Below, one piece after another: positions 11,719-24,340 of a stretch of DNA of 64,000 nucleotides. Position numbers and translations under genes: made by a program. Under the pieces are notes generated by a model. It was not told the origin of the DNA, did not search any database, and worked only from the letters and a program-made list of their open reading frames with translations. Every line of letters starts with the position of its first letter. Position 1 is the first letter of the stretch. Location of the stretch: contig JABWDB010000011.1 of the NCBI GenBank assembly GCA_019614645.1, positions 7,203,501 through 7,267,500 of the forward strand, read 5' to 3'. This DNA comes from Stratiolaelaps scimitus. Taxonomy: Eukaryota > Arthropoda > Arachnida > Mesostigmata > Laelapidae.

Positions 11719-12746
11719 CTTCCTTCTATCGTCGAGCACGCCTCGAACATTTTGACGAAGACAACCTCAGGTAGTATCCCCAAATGAGACAAGTGTAGAT
11801 GTCCTATCCTCGCACCCTTCACCTAGAGATGAAAATTAACACACCTAATAGGTTAGACAAGGATCGAATGTTTTGTTACAGCAATCGCAGTAATATTATA
11901 GCTTGGCGCTGGATTGTTTCCTCTATCCAAATACGTTATCTGTATTGAATTCTACCCTTGTTTCTATGAGCTCCTTTTCATCAAATATCGCTTTGATCTT
12001 GCATCGTATCACGGTCGAACCTGAAGAACCTTTAAACTACCCCCCACCTATGTTATCATTTCCCCTTTCACGGCTGTTGTCCACACCGTTCGCTCCCTTG
12101 CCATCGACGGTTGCCTGGTGAACCCGACGCCCAGTGGCCGTATCCCCTTGGTCGGGAATCCTCCCGGGGTCGGCAATTGATGCGAACAGGCCCAAGCTGT
12201 TGTTCCATGAACGTCGGAACGAATCGCCATAATGCTGCGTTCCCTCAGCGGTATCGCAGCATAACACGGAGCGACTTCGTTACATCGCGGCAGCAGCAGC
12301 AACAACAGCAACAAGACTTATTATCAGACTGAACTATCCTGCAGAGTACTGCACGGACGACTATAACAGTCCCGGGGGATATCATCGCGGGAATGACACA
12401 CACACACACACACACACAGAGAAAAAGAGAGAGAGAGAGGAAAGGGAGAACTCGGCCGGTGGCAGCCTGGAATAGAGAACTCCACAGCGCCGCGCTGGCT
12501 GGCGCAGATCCCACATGTCGTGGCGCATGCCGCAATTAGCAACAGCGAAAAATGCGGCGAGGCGCTAACTAACGCAGTGAAATGGCACTCCATTCACTTC
12601 ATCCATCTTCGCTGCTCGTGCGAACAACTCGTGCTTCTTCTGACTGACCTACAGTAATTTAATAAACGGCCACGGATAGAACGCTTGCGAACGCGAGGGG
12701 GTCATAGCTGAAGCGGTGTTCATGTTTTCTCTAGCCATATACACAC

Positions 12747-12793
<47 letters not shown>

Positions 12794-13325
12794 GTGTGTG
12801 AAATATCTGTTTGTTTGGACGCTGTTGTGGAATAGTGTGTGCCGCATTTTTCACGAGTCCACAGACGAACATAGCATAACATCACCGTGGTTAACTGTGC
12901 GAAGTGCGCAAGAGTGATGCAGATATTCAGGAGATAGATCGACGGGGTCTGGGGGGGGCAGCAGGGCTTGTGTCGGCGATCTGTCTAATAGCTGACCCGT
13001 ACGAGAGCGGTGAGACGATCGTCGCCACGCGGACCAGCCGGGGGTAAAGGGGTTGGGGGAGCCGGGGGTGGCCTGATCAGATGCAGCGTGTCGGATACCG
13101 CTGATGGGTGACGAGTGAGATTTGAGGCTTCGGTTATCGCGAATTTCGGATATTCGACAAATATGGAAGTGATGATCGTCCTGTGGCAAACTGTGTACCC
13201 ACAGGTCCACCGGACCCTACTGGCTGTGGCCTATAGAGGAATTAGCTGTGTTTTGGTTTGGACGAACGAAGTTGTCGGCACATCTGCTGAGATGAGTTCG
13301 CACTGCTTCCTCGTTTTACATAACA

Positions 13326-13327
<2 letters not shown>

Positions 13328-13371
<44 letters not shown>
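13328..13371. repeat. (TA)n microsatellite, about 22 units
   Basis: Perfect TA run. Confidence 0.95.
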
Positions 13372-13373
<2 letters not shown>

Positions 13374-14132
13374 TTTCTCAGCATGCTCTGAGTTGGAAAC
13401 TTGAACTGTTTATCCTAGCTAAATGGCACTATTGTCCAGAAAAGTTCATTCGAACACGTATAGCGTATACGGTGCGCTCCTGTACGCTAAATGCGCCGCC
13501 AGCTTCTCAGCCTCAAGTTAATTGTAGCGTGTTCAACTTAAAAAAAATATTGACATGTTGACTTCACGAATTCACTATGTGTTCGAGGTATTGTTGCTTG
13601 CCAACTAACGCTGGTAATAGTGACTAACAAATCCCTTTTTGGATAGCGGGGCCCCTGTGGCTTGCGCTGCTTGACGTCAATTTTAGCTCAATTAGCATAC
13701 GGATAGTCAACGCATTTTTCGAAAGTTAAAAACTTGCACATGTCTTTTTTAAAAGAGTTTAAAAAATATATATATATATATATATGCTCTTTAGCCAATC
13801 TTTGTCGATGTCTCGTGTTCGTTGGTGTTGGTGCACCTTTTGAAAAAGTGCAATTTCAACCTTTGCTTTATTTTTTTCAACGAGGATTAGAGCGCTTGTA
13901 GATAATTGCAATTCCGTAAGCAGTAAATCTCATTTTGAAGTTGAATTTCACCACAGATGGAGCAGTATAGGTTACATCTAGTGTTTCCCAGGGCTCGCCT
14001 TGTTAAGGAACGAAGAAACGCCTTTGCGTTCTTCTAGTTCATTTCATAGTTTTTCCTGTTATACATTCTTCGTGCGTTTCTCAGATGTGACAAGGCGCGA
14101 AGACGTCTACTTCAGCATATGTGTATTTTCAG

Positions 14133-14134
14133 TC

Positions 14135-14181
<47 letters not shown>
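14133..14181. repeat. (TA)n microsatellite, one interruption
   Basis: TA run broken once by TACA. Confidence 0.9.
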
Positions 14182-14185
<4 letters not shown>

Positions 14186-14999
14186 GAGTTCCCCGCGATC
14201 GACCCAATCGAAGGATGGGGTAACCTTATCGGGAAGAAGCTGAAAAAGAAGTTCGGCGATTTTGTCTCCATGGTGTCGACCTCCGAATGGAGTCAATTTA
14301 GACTGAACCGGAGCCAATTTGACAGGTCCCGATAATACAACTCAACCAACCCCGCCCTCCATCTCCCGCTTGAGCTTGTCGCCGTTCATTTGCTCGACCC
14401 AAAGCAATGCTAACTAATCGCATAGAACTGAACGAATACGCCAACAGATTGATAAGGCAAACACACACACAGGTACAGATACACGCACGGGTATCATCAT
14501 TTGGCGATCTGATAACACATTTTTTGCATACGAACCCAACTGTGTAGTTATCGAGCGCACACACACACATATATATATATATATAAAGACAGGCATGTTG
14601 ATAGCTGGCGCACCATGTAGGTCAATACGAGTCATAGAAGACACCAACGACGGGTCACCGTCGAAAGCTCGCAAAGCTGTTGTTGTACATGAATCTGATA
14701 CCGAATACTAGTCGCCTCCATGGGCCCTTCCTATGCTCAGCAGCTGCTAATTACAGTGGTAGCAGCAGCAGTAGTAATAGTCGTAGTATTATTAGTAGTA
14801 ATGATCGTAATTAGTGAATCTACGCTGTGTGTCGGATAGCATCAGACGAGGCCGTTGACGACATCTGCGTTCGGTCGCATCATCCAAGTCCGAGTCAACG
14901 GCAGCTATCCCAAACGACACGTTGTTAACTGGCTGCTGCTGCTCCTCCTCCTCCTCCTGCTGCTGCCCCCTGTTGTCCAGCAGTTATGTCCTAACTCAG

Positions 15000-17900
15000 A
15001 CACAAAGATAAATAATAAAATAAATAAGTACAGGTAGAGTCAAGCAATCGTTTTTGTGGCGAGACCACCTTTATTCTTGGTTATCCGCTACAGAGTGAGT
15101 TGACAGCACCCTGTACGATCGTCGAGTGAGCTATACAATACGTCAGACCTAGCACACGAACACACACGAAGTGCCATCGTAATCCGACAGCAACGCGATG
15201 CAGTTAGCAACAACCGTGAGCCGATATTATATTGTTGTTGCTGGATCGATGCTCTTTGGTCGAGGCGCTCGGCTTCAGGCTACCGCAGTCCGTCACCGAT
15301 GCCCGTTCCCGGCTCCGTCAGCAACTGCAGCGATTGCTGTGTCGCGCTATCCCCCTAAGGCAGGCTGTTGTTCGTGTTGTGGCTGCTGCTGCTGCTGCTA
15401 TTCGGTAAGTTACGACGATACGACGTCGTCGATCGAATCACGATTACGACGAGGAAGAGGTACGTGCTCGAAGAGGCAGGTACAACCTAGCTGCCCCGTG
15501 CCACACGTGGCGAATCGTACACCACACATTTTAGCGGAATGCCTCTGCGGTTGTTGCAAGGATGAACCCGGTTTCGATTGTGGGTACACCCGAACGCGTG
15601 GACCCGACAAAGTTCTATTCCGGACGAGCGGGACGCGGACCTCCCCGGCGATGCCATCTAATACCTCTGAGAGTGTACGCGGCTACAGACGAACGATGGA
15701 AGTGGGCGAGGTACTGCCCTCGACGAGGGAACCTGCTGTCTCAGACACCCAGCCTCTCAGGGGAACAAGTGCTCGCTCGTCCTGCTCGCTCGATCCGGCT
15801 GTGCGCTGCTTGTTCATTGCTCAGAAAGTATCGTAAAACTGCCGTTCTGTTCATTTTACCAATCGAAACCTTCACGTCTACCTGTTTCATCTTCTTCGAC
15901 GACCTCGTCCCGCGCTGCTCCTCGTGCCAGCTCGATGATTCTAGCTGGCAAGCGGCTCGCCGACAGCGGAACGCGGAACGCAAGGGGGCCACGGAGCACC
16001 GGAACCACAATCAGGTCACTCGGCTGACTCGGCGGCGGCGGCGGCGGCGGCGGCGTCTTCGGCTGCCGATGGCGCTCCGCCGCCGTGATAACCGGTGCGA
16101 TGTTAGCGTGGACCCGCTCTGTGCGGAACCCCGTAGTGAAGCCGTTGCCAGTTGACGGTAGTGAGAACATGTGAAGCGGCGCATGTGAAGTAGTCGCCCT
16201 TTGGGAGAACTACGAAAACCAATGAAGGGGATATGAGTTGTCGTTGATATTCATGAGTGAGCGTAGACCGGGATTGATTCGAGGCTGGCTGAAGAAGCGA
16301 ATCATCTCATATCATGTAATACACATAAGAAACCTCCTTTAATAAACCAATAAAGCTTTACCTTTACATAAATATATATATATATATATATATATACATC
16401 AAGGCAGATGGGGATGCGTCGATAGCTTGTCTAGGCACAATAGTGCGAGCTTAGCGATTAGACAAAGGCGAAGCAATACATATGGCTAGTTCCCCGGCAT
16501 CCATCACCTTGTCAGGCTGTACCCTTCTCCAAGCTGTTATCGATTTCTAGATAGTTCCACCCCTTCGCTAACACCAAAGCAGTGTTTGCATTTGGATCGA
16601 GATCGATTCACTCGTACACCGTGCTCACCCCTCATCGTCTCCTCGCACTGCTACCGTATATTCTACGGGACTCATGCATGCGTCCAGCACATCTAGCACA
16701 CACACACACACACATTCATTCACTCAAGCGGACGTTCGCTATCACCATCGTACACTATGTATGCACACATCGGCGCACTTCGCGCAATCGTCCATGAGTG
16801 ACTCGTACTTCTATGGGCAATCTGCCGCACAGAACCTCGACCGATGCTTACACACGTTCCGCCACGAACGTGCGAGCCCAAGCACGACGCGCGTCTACCA
16901 ATCGAGGCAATGCCCAATGAAGACCCAGAACAGCTTCAGAAGCAACGGCGGCATCAAGCGACCCAGAAAGTGCGGAGGCGTAAATACGCCGAGCGTCGGT
17001 TGCCGCGTTCGCTGGCGCCACCGCGTTTGCTGGCGCTGCTAACTATAGCTTGTTTCTGACTCTGCCCAATAGCTACCGTCGACACCATCAATATGAGCAG
17101 CGTCTTCGTCGAAGAGCTGCTTGTCGATCTCCTGCTGCTGCCTCGGCTGTTGTTGTTGTTGTTGTTGCTGCCGTTGTTGTTCTTGTTGTTGTTGCTGTTG
17201 TTGCTGCCGTTGTTGTTGTTGCTGTTGTTGTTGTTATCATCATCATGGGGCCGTCGTCGAAGCCTCGATCATTGAATGTCGACGTTTTCCGCTGATGAGG
17301 AACAGGCGTCCACCTGTTCCTCAGCCGCGCGAACGCCACTCGTTACTTCAGCGACGACTCGATGTACTGCGACTTCTGCACGGCGCCACGTCGCGTTACG
17401 GTCAGCCGACAACAACAACAACAGCAACAAAAACCGACCCGAACGGCTACAATCGGCACCGCCAGCGAACAACGAACAGCCGAGAAAGTCGACATCGATT
17501 CTTCCCCTCGTCGCGGAAGGGGACCCCGGGCCGACGACCAAAAAAAAAATATAGGAAAAAGTGCTGTGTACAAGATTCCCATGAACAAGATTCCGCCAGC
17601 CGCCGTGGCCACGGCCGGTGTTGACAGCAGCAACGAAGACGGACTGAGAGAAAAGATGAGAGAGAGGAGAGGGGGGTTAAAGCTGCAGCGTTTCGCGGGA
17701 CGCGGATCCATCGACAGAAAGAAATAATGAATAGCGGTATATAGTGGTGAGTAAAGCAGAGGGATCGAGCGAGAGAGAGAGAGGGACAGTCCTGGCTCGG
17801 CATCTGCTGCAGCAGATCCGGCGGGCAGACTGCCGGATAGGCAAACACGCTCAACGATGTGGGCTTACCCCGCAGGCGAGCTTCTACCAGGGGACTTTCG

Positions 17901-18330
17901 TTGAGGATATGAAGCCATGCGTCTAGCCACCGCAGGGCCCGACGCTATCAGCACAAAACCCTCAGCACAGTACCAGTAGCAGCAGCAGTGACTTTGACGG
18001 TGGGATCTGCCGTAGTGGCGGCGGCGGCGGCGGCGGCAGTAGTGTCTATCTGTTTGTTCGTTCGTCCGTCCGACCGACCTCGCGCTGTCGAATCCCCTCT
18101 GAAGGGAGGAACGCTCACCGCGACGGCTGATAGCAGCCGCCTGATAATGCTACCTCAGGCACTGAAAGTAGTGAGGTTTTCGTTGCCGCTACAGCGGCTG
18201 TTCATGGCGGCTGTAGCATCCATGTATATGACTGTTTATCGGCGCTTTGCAACCGTGCTTGTATTCCATGTCGAACTCTCTACAACGCCGGATTGGGGCA
18301 GCGTTCGACTGGTGCCAACACTCGACTGTA
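15000..18330. other. CpG/GC-rich patches, possible promoter or 5'UTR exons
   Basis: Two GC-rich, CpG-containing patches (about 15.2-16.2 and 16.8-18.2 kb) carry CTG, GGC and GTT triplet runs and many overlapping ORFs on both strands, none convincing. A strong donor-like CGGTAAGTTA sits at about 15405, compatible with the end of a noncoding first exon on the plus strand. A (TA)n tract is at 16371-16397. No product can be assigned. Confidence 0.35.
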
Positions 18331-18337
18331 TCGCCGA

Positions 18338-18835
18338 TGGCTTAGCCCGAGTGGTGAGCGTCTTGTATTGCTAAAGTGCCCGGGACAGACGTACGGCTTG
18401 GGTTCGAATCCTGCCAGGTGCGGCCGGATGCGGCGAAGAATATTTGGATTTCTTTACCATGCTCATGCTATCTGTGGGGTTCTTGGCAGGCGCTACGCTA
18501 GGCGCTTGACGACAGAGTTGAACGAAAGCGTGGGCCCCGACATGTTCTCATGGTACTAGTACCTGGAGGGTATGCCTGTTTTGATTATTGTCAGACGCGG
18601 AGAAACGTCGTAGTTTTTGCTTGGACCTCCTGCGGGTTCTTTATCATCTGTCTGTATCTGTTACCGATTCTTTCCAGATATGAAATCGGTAAAGGAAAGC
18701 GAACGTGGCTCCGGCAGGTCCCCCAGAGTACTACCCACTACGGTTACGTGCTGACGCCTGTCACATAGGGGACCTGCAGCTGAGAGAGAGACGGAGAGAG
18801 GGAGAGAGACACGAGGTCAGCTAAAAGAAATGAAC
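18338..18835 (+). mobile_element. tRNA-derived SINE, family A, copy 3 (longest)
   Basis: The head has an A-box-like TTAGCCCGAGTGGTGAGCG and a B box GGGTTCGAATCC. The body includes TTGGATTTCTTTACCATGCT. The 3' module includes GACGCCTGTCACATAGGGGA, then CAGCTGAGAGAG and a GA-rich end with AGCTAAAAG. At about 490 bp it is longer than other copies and may contain an internal duplication, since a second GGGTTCTTTATCATCTG-like segment occurs near 18635. Confidence 0.7.
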
Positions 18836-21617
18836 AACAATAGGTGTTCGTGACTAATGAAGAATCGAAGGAGAAGTTGCTGCAAAATCGCCCTGCAATC
18901 TCTGCATATTGTGGCCTACTTCAGGATGGCTTCACAGTATAAATTGAGGAGGTAACCTGGGACTCGTAAGGCCGTCGTACGACGATGTGTTGAATATTTG
19001 TTTTTTGGTACTATTCTTATGATTACGAGAACTTGAGAGTCGTACACATTCCGTTTCGTTAACTAACCTCAATTTGAATGAATGGATGAACGATTCTGGG
19101 GCGGGGGGGCTATTTGTACGTGGTAGACAAACGTGGCCATTTACCAAAAATAGAAAAACAATATCCCACCCCTCTCTCCACCGGCACCGTCACCCCCACC
19201 GACAGCTCCAGCGCCAGCGGGTGTGGCGGCTTCTAGCTTGAGGAGAATGTCACTATAGACGTATATAGTGACTACACTATCATAAAGGCACTTTAGCCGG
19301 CGGGTCGGGCCGACGATCCGAGCGACCCGGCCGCTCCGAAGCTCCGATCGACCGATCAGTAGGCGACCAGCGGATCGGGGAAGCACTTTCGCTTTCTCGG
19401 CGTTCAGCGCAGAGACGTTCGTTCGCCGGCTCGGCGTTCCCCGCGGCGAATTCAGCGCCTACACGTCTCAAGCGCGGTGCTGCCCGACGTTGCCGATGCG
19501 CCATCGGGGAGCCGTAAAAACGCGCCGTAAAAGCTCTGTAAGCCGAAAGAAATGAGCGCTTCCTTGAGCAACAGCAGCACAAATAGACACATAACGACAA
19601 GGATGGCAGCCAGCGCTTATTCTAGCGGAGTTTTTTCCATTGACGTTGTCGGCTGAATTACAACCTCCAAATCCCGCTGTCTCTCCGATCATATATTTAT
19701 CCGCGCTTAGGAGCACTGAGACATGACTACGAGGAAGCAGTGTCAATTGGAGGAAAAATCGACACCCCTTAATGGGGGCGAGCCACGGCAGGATGTCAGC
19801 CCTTCATAGATCGAGTACATAGATAGATATCTGATGGATTTATATTTTTCGTTTCATGTAGGTTAGACGCTTTCCTAGGCAGCGCCTACATCAAGGTAGG
19901 GGAGATTTCTGTAAGATGGGGGGAGTGTAGACAGCAAATTTTGACCGGTGGATTATAAGGAAAATCCATTTAAACGACAACTTCCCTCGAAGAAAAACGG
20001 TGTTTTAACAAATTCGTCGTCCCGCAAGAGCACTGGCCTAATTTACTCAAATTGGTGAAGCTGTTATTAAGTCGAGAGGCCATGACGATCGTTGCATGAG
20101 GATGGACCCATCCATGGATTTCAATGGAATCAACTTCTGCAGAATCCCACCCCCTAAAAACCTCGGTCACCTTTCAGTGTTGAAAACTATTTTGAAGGAC
20201 AATCTGGACACGTGGCTTGCGGCATACAGACGTACGTGTGATTAACTTAACCATTGAAAAATTAGCATTTTCTTTAACTAACCAATAAACCTTTACCTGT
20301 GCGCGGCTTCTCCACGTGCTGTTATTGAGGAGTTTTTGGTCAAGATGAAGATCAATTTGTGGGGTCCACCCGCATATATAACCTGGCTAGACCTTTGTTG
20401 TTTTGGAAAATTGAAGACTAGACGGACAGCTGCCAAGCCCCAAAATTAGAACGAGGTCGAGTGCGTATCCAGAGAGGTAGTGCCTCTCGTACTGAGGTCA
20501 CATGAAGGTTGTGCAAGAGCTACCGGCCAGTTGACGACGTGTAATACATTCTCAGGGACTAAACTTATGGCACATCCATCATATTTCATTAATGCGAACG
20601 AATAACTTTTCGGTCAAGAGAAAACGTCCGGCGAGTTTGCTCGACTCAATCCAACATTGCTACTATCGATTCGCGGCGACCTTTGAACCTCGGAACGCTT
20701 TCAACGGATCGACAGCCAGCGGCAAACGACATCCTTGTCAAACTTATCTATATCGAACAATCGCAATCTGCATGTGTGAGGCTACGGAAAAATGGGCTAA
20801 CACGGAACAAACGAATCGAAGAGTTATTATTATCTAACTATTGTCGATTGAAATCGCCACCTACTACGAACTACTTTCATAAGAGAGTCACGCTGCACGT
20901 GCGATTCCAGAGCCAACATCAGTCACGTTCGTCACTTTCGAGTCCCGTTGCTGTCAGGGCCTGGCAGCATGGCATATGCCCGTTATGATCATATGTTCAA
21001 ACGAAAAGGCGCCAAGTGACGTTTCTTGATGACCTCTTCGAGTCGAGAATTCCCCATGGATGTACACCTAACACCCGTACGAAAACACCTGCTGTTTCGG
21101 CGGAATCGCCGGCCCCACATTCGATAGCAGCGTATATATCGAACCGCAGCTCTCGTCCGCTTGTTACTGCTGCTGCTTATGAGCGGAAACGTTGCCCCTG
21201 CTTCGCTCCTAAGGGGGAAGGCTTCCGTGAGAGGTGGCGTCGAGTTTACGACCTCAGGCAAACAATTCGAGTTTCGGCCGAGGTCGTAATCTCGACTTTC
21301 GTTTTCTTTCTTTCGAGTTTGCTAAATCCGATGGGAATTCATTGATTCGTTCAGCACTCCGTACGGCATAGCAGACCTTTGCTGATGTGGGAGATTTACG
21401 CAGTTTCTAACAACAAGTGGCTAGACAATCTGCGGGAAGGCGTAGACTGGAGCGTGCGGAGGATGACAACAGTCGACGGCCCTCCTTATTCCCGCTGACA
21501 ATTAGCGATTGACAGGAATTTGTTGAAAGGGGGGCCGAGTTTGCTGGCGCTAATCAGCTAACTCAACGATGGAGTGAGTGAGAGAGAGTCTGCACGTGGT
21601 TACGAGCAAGGACGTCA
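18836..21617. other. Gene-free stretch
   Basis: I find no exon with support. GC-rich sequence at 19.15-19.5 kb yields overlapping chance ORFs. The short repeat end CAATAAACCTTTACCT recurs at about 20275-20306. Confidence 0.5.
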
Positions 21618-21881
21618 TCATTTTGGCCCGAAACAAATCCTCCTCATTACGTCCGTGATATTGAGCTCTGTCTGCGATTGTGTCCAATATACTACTTCTC
21701 CTATATAACAAACGATGATCACAGTGACCGACACCATGACGTGCGTAGCCACCGTAGACAACTTCACCGCAAGTTGCTCGGCATAGGCTGATATTGATAG
21801 GATTGCCGGATCATCGAAGTTCCTCTCGAATTCTCCCTCTTCCCTCGCGGATGCTCGTGAACACTCAATCAAGAATCCCAT
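21618..21881 (-). CDS. Small putative membrane protein or exon
   Basis: An 87-residue ORF begins at an ATG (21881) and ends with TGA. Its codon use looks protein-like. One clear hydrophobic segment (VMVSVTVIIVCYIGEVVYW, about residues 49-67) is followed by a potential N-glycosylation site (NITD). It lies divergently, about 170 bp upstream of the receptor ORF at 22054. I do not recognise it. It may be one exon of a larger membrane protein, a real micro-gene or a chance ORF. Confidence 0.3.
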   Translation of the reverse strand: MGFLIECSRASAREEGEFERNFDDPAILSISAYAEQLAVKLSTVATHVMVSVTVIIVCYIGEVVYWTQSQTELNITDVMRRICFGPK

Positions 21882-22053
21882 TCGACAAGGAAAACAAAAC
21901 GTGGCCTATTTGACGACCCACTAGAGAGAAACCATTGCGCAATCCCGCGCTCAGGTCACACCTGCGTGCAGATACGTGCGCTGGCAAAGTCGTCGCCAAT
22001 GAGCTTGGCCGAAGCCGCACTCATTGTTGTTCGACATAGCATACGTGTGCGTA

Positions 22054-24036
22054 ATGAAACTCTACCTGACGCTTGTTGTCATCGCGGTTCATGTCACCCA
22101 GCGCGATCCGGCACCCGGCGTCAATGCAATACCTCGATTTGGCGGCATCCCAATTGATCAAATATCGGTGTCGCCGACGGCGTTGTTACGTAACCGGCAT
22201 CGGGAGCCAGGTTTTCATTGTCGTGGTGGACTCGGTACCCTGCTCTTGGATCATTTGAGGATGCGACGTGTCAGGTCGGAGCAAAGCGTTCTCTTGTTTC
22301 TGGGCTATTGTATATACGAGCCCGAGTTCAGCGTCGCGGTGGCGAGGGAGCTTAAGACGGTTGCCGCAACAAGTTTGTCGTGTGACGGCGACGCTGACAA
22401 TAGCATTTTGGACTACGACAGAGCTTTCAGGTACCTTCAGAGCCAGTCGGAGGCAGAAATCTACTCCGACCTGCCCGAGAGGCTTTGTGCGGAGGCTTGC
22501 TCGAGGACGCCTATGCACATTGTGCTCTACCTGTGCAACGAGCTGACCAGGTCTGCAACACGGACAATAACGAATGCCGACGTCCTCCGCATTATTGCAT
22601 CACGAGTGCTGTTCATGATTCAAAACCGGCCCGTTCTGAGCTTGCAGGTGCGCGACTCCGACTTCGCAGCCGTGACGGAGTGCCGGGTTACCCAGGAGCA
22701 TATTCTCTTCGACGTATTCGGTACGCACTCCTATCCAGCCAACAGGCTGAACCCTCATAGCGAGCAGAGAGCGCCAGGCGGAAGGCGCGATCCAGTGATA
22801 CTCCGGGGCATTGCGATACCCTCGACAATGCCACATATGCTGCGCGTCACCGTGAAGCTGACGGTGCCCGTCCCGCCAAACAAAGGCGCGGTCAACGCTT
22901 TGAATGAGAGTGCCACTGCAAACCGGGAGATCAAATTCTATCTCGGTCCAGCCGCTCTAGACGGCGAGCAGCATGTGCTACACAATAGACAAGAGCTTGA
23001 TTTATATTTTAGCATCAGCTGCTTGGAACTGCTCGCGAAGGTGGAACCCTCGGAGTGGGCGTTGTTCAAACCAGTCTTGAGCATCTTTACCATCGTCTCT
23101 GTCTGGGCAACGCTTTTCATGTGTCTCATAGTTGGTCTGTGTTCAGCTCGGAACATTGCTGTACTCCTGTACGAGATCATCGTTAGCGTTCTGACGCCGT
23201 ACGAGGTCCACGCTCCCCATATAGCTGGTGTGTACAAAGCACCCCGAATGTTGCTGTTGGCCATATTTCTTGTTCTGTTCAATATGTTCATTGTGGATGA
23301 ATTCAAGTCGAAAGTTGTGAGCGAAATGCTCGAGCCTGATCGAAGGTTAACGATATTCCAGGGGAATCCATACCTTGACGCGTATGATCTGCCCTACCGA
23401 AAGGCCACTGACTTTATGCGGGCTGAGGTGTACATCAGTATTGCAACGAAAGTACGCGCATGCGACACAGACATGGACAGGGTCAGGGAGAGAATTGGTG
23501 TTCCATTAAACGATACGAGATATAGGAGAGAAATAGCGTACGCAACCGCATTCGAAGTGGACACCCCCCGGCGCAGGCCAAGCAGAATGTTGACAGTGCT
23601 CCGCGAGCACCACCTATTGCCTCTGATACCGAACATCACAGGGGGCGAAAACCAGTTCAAGGCCATTACTTTTGCCAAAATATGGGAAGCACAATTGCTG
23701 CGTAGAGAAATACCCAATGCCTCTGCACTGATCGGAATGCCCCACAAGGATTGGCGTGCTCATCAAGAACTTTTACGAGAGTGTTTCGGATCAACGCGAT
23801 GCGGAGATCAGGTGGGAGGCGGCCATCAGGCGATTGTCGTCGCCTCCGATGATTTGGCCTTGACCCTTCGGTTGCGACATCTTCGTGGGACATGTTGCCT
23901 CAGCATTGCGCTGTTCACCGTGGCCGTGGCCGCTCTATCAGCAGAGATCAGTGTGCACTGTGTGTTCTCGTTGCGGCGGCCAATGATTCGCCAGCGACAT
24001 GTCGTTCAATTAGTGCCAAATGCTGCCAACGGCTAA
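22054..24036 (+). CDS. Divergent ionotropic receptor-like protein (intronless)
   Basis: A single uninterrupted ORF of 660 residues. I start it at the ATG at 22054 because a signal peptide (MKLYLTLVVIAVHVT) follows directly; the open frame extends a little upstream without another ATG. After about 330 mostly extracellular residues come a hydrophobic segment at about 337-362 (FKPVLSIFTIVSVWATLFMC), a second at about 398-414 (MLLLAIFLVLFNMFIVDEF), about 200 polar residues, and a last one at about 614-632. This spacing matches the M1 / M3 / S2 / C-terminal membrane segment plan of ionotropic glutamate receptors and their protostome chemosensory relatives, the IRs. A separate M2 pore helix is not distinct and I cannot verify ligand-binding residues, so it would belong with the fast-evolving divergent IRs, which are often intronless. 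Expected role: chemosensory cation channel subunit at the plasma membrane. Family call is by topology only. Confidence 0.6.
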   Translation: MKLYLTLVVIAVHVTQRDPAPGVNAIPRFGGIPIDQISVSPTALLRNRHREPGFHCRGGLGTLLLDHLRMRRVRSEQSVLLFLGYCIYEPEFSVAVARELKTVAATSLSCDGDADNSILDYDRAFRYLQSQSEAEIYSDLPERLCAEACSRTPMHIVLYLCNELTRSATRTITNADVLRIIASRVLFMIQNRPVLSLQVRDSDFAAVTECRVTQEHILFDVFGTHSYPANRLNPHSEQRAPGGRRDPVILRGIAIPSTMPHMLRVTVKLTVPVPPNKGAVNALNESATANREIKFYLGPAALDGEQHVLHNRQELDLYFSISCLELLAKVEPSEWALFKPVLSIFTIVSVWATLFMCLIVGLCSARNIAVLLYEIIVSVLTPYEVHAPHIAGVYKAPRMLLLAIFLVLFNMFIVDEFKSKVVSEMLEPDRRLTIFQGNPYLDAYDLPYRKATDFMRAEVYISIATKVRACDTDMDRVRERIGVPLNDTRYRREIAYATAFEVDTPRRRPSRMLTVLREHHLLPLIPNITGGENQFKAITFAKIWEAQLLRREIPNASALIGMPHKDWRAHQELLRECFGSTRCGDQVGGGHQAIVVASDDLALTLRLRHLRGTCCLSIALFTVAVAALSAEISVHCVFSLRRPMIRQRHVVQLVPNAANG

Positions 24037-24334
24037 TTGCAGTTGCTGCGCATGAGTGGACGATATCAGACGTTTCGTCGCAGATATGACTTCGTTGTTC
24101 GAGAAGCAGCAGATGATGCTGGTGGTGATGATGATGGTAATTAAATACAATACATAGTTGTTGGTTTGTTAACTAAACTGCTGGAACCATCACAATGCGC
24201 AAAACGTTCTCGTGGAAAGAGGAAATAGCCGCAACTGAGTGTCGGGGTGTACAAGACGATTTGAATACGCCATACGCTTAAATGTCATTTTGCTCTTAAG
24301 AGCTTCTTCCAACTTTTCCCAAGTTTGTTATTGG

Positions 24335-24340
24335 AATAAA
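24335..24340 (+). terminator. Candidate poly(A) signal of the receptor-like gene
   Basis: AATAAA about 300 bases after the stop codon at 24036, the first canonical signal on this strand. Confidence 0.4.

Larger units (their letters stand above)
10166..14850. other. Gene-poor stretch
   Basis: No gene with splice or family support. Contains AAT/TTA tracts (10441-10460, 11685-11714), a three-unit 16-bp tandem repeat at 10947-10994, (CA)n/(GA)n near 12400-12440, TA/GT tracts at 12747-12798 and TA tracts at 13328-13371 and 14133-14181. A minus-strand ORF at 11151-11375 is listed separately. Confidence 0.5.

Noticed and set aside
15198..16170. Overlapping ORFs of 90-212 codons on both strands
   Set aside because: GC-rich DNA opens several frames at once. 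Translations are Arg/Cys/Ser-rich without domains, and no frame is favoured by codon use or splice sites.
17050..17854. Poly-Leu, poly-Val, poly-Cys and Gln-rich ORFs
   Set aside because: Frame-shadows of GTT/GCT and CAA/CAG runs in a GC-rich patch.
22024..22053. Earlier start of the receptor-like ORF
   Set aside because: The upstream codon is TTG; the first ATG at 22054 is followed immediately by a good signal peptide.
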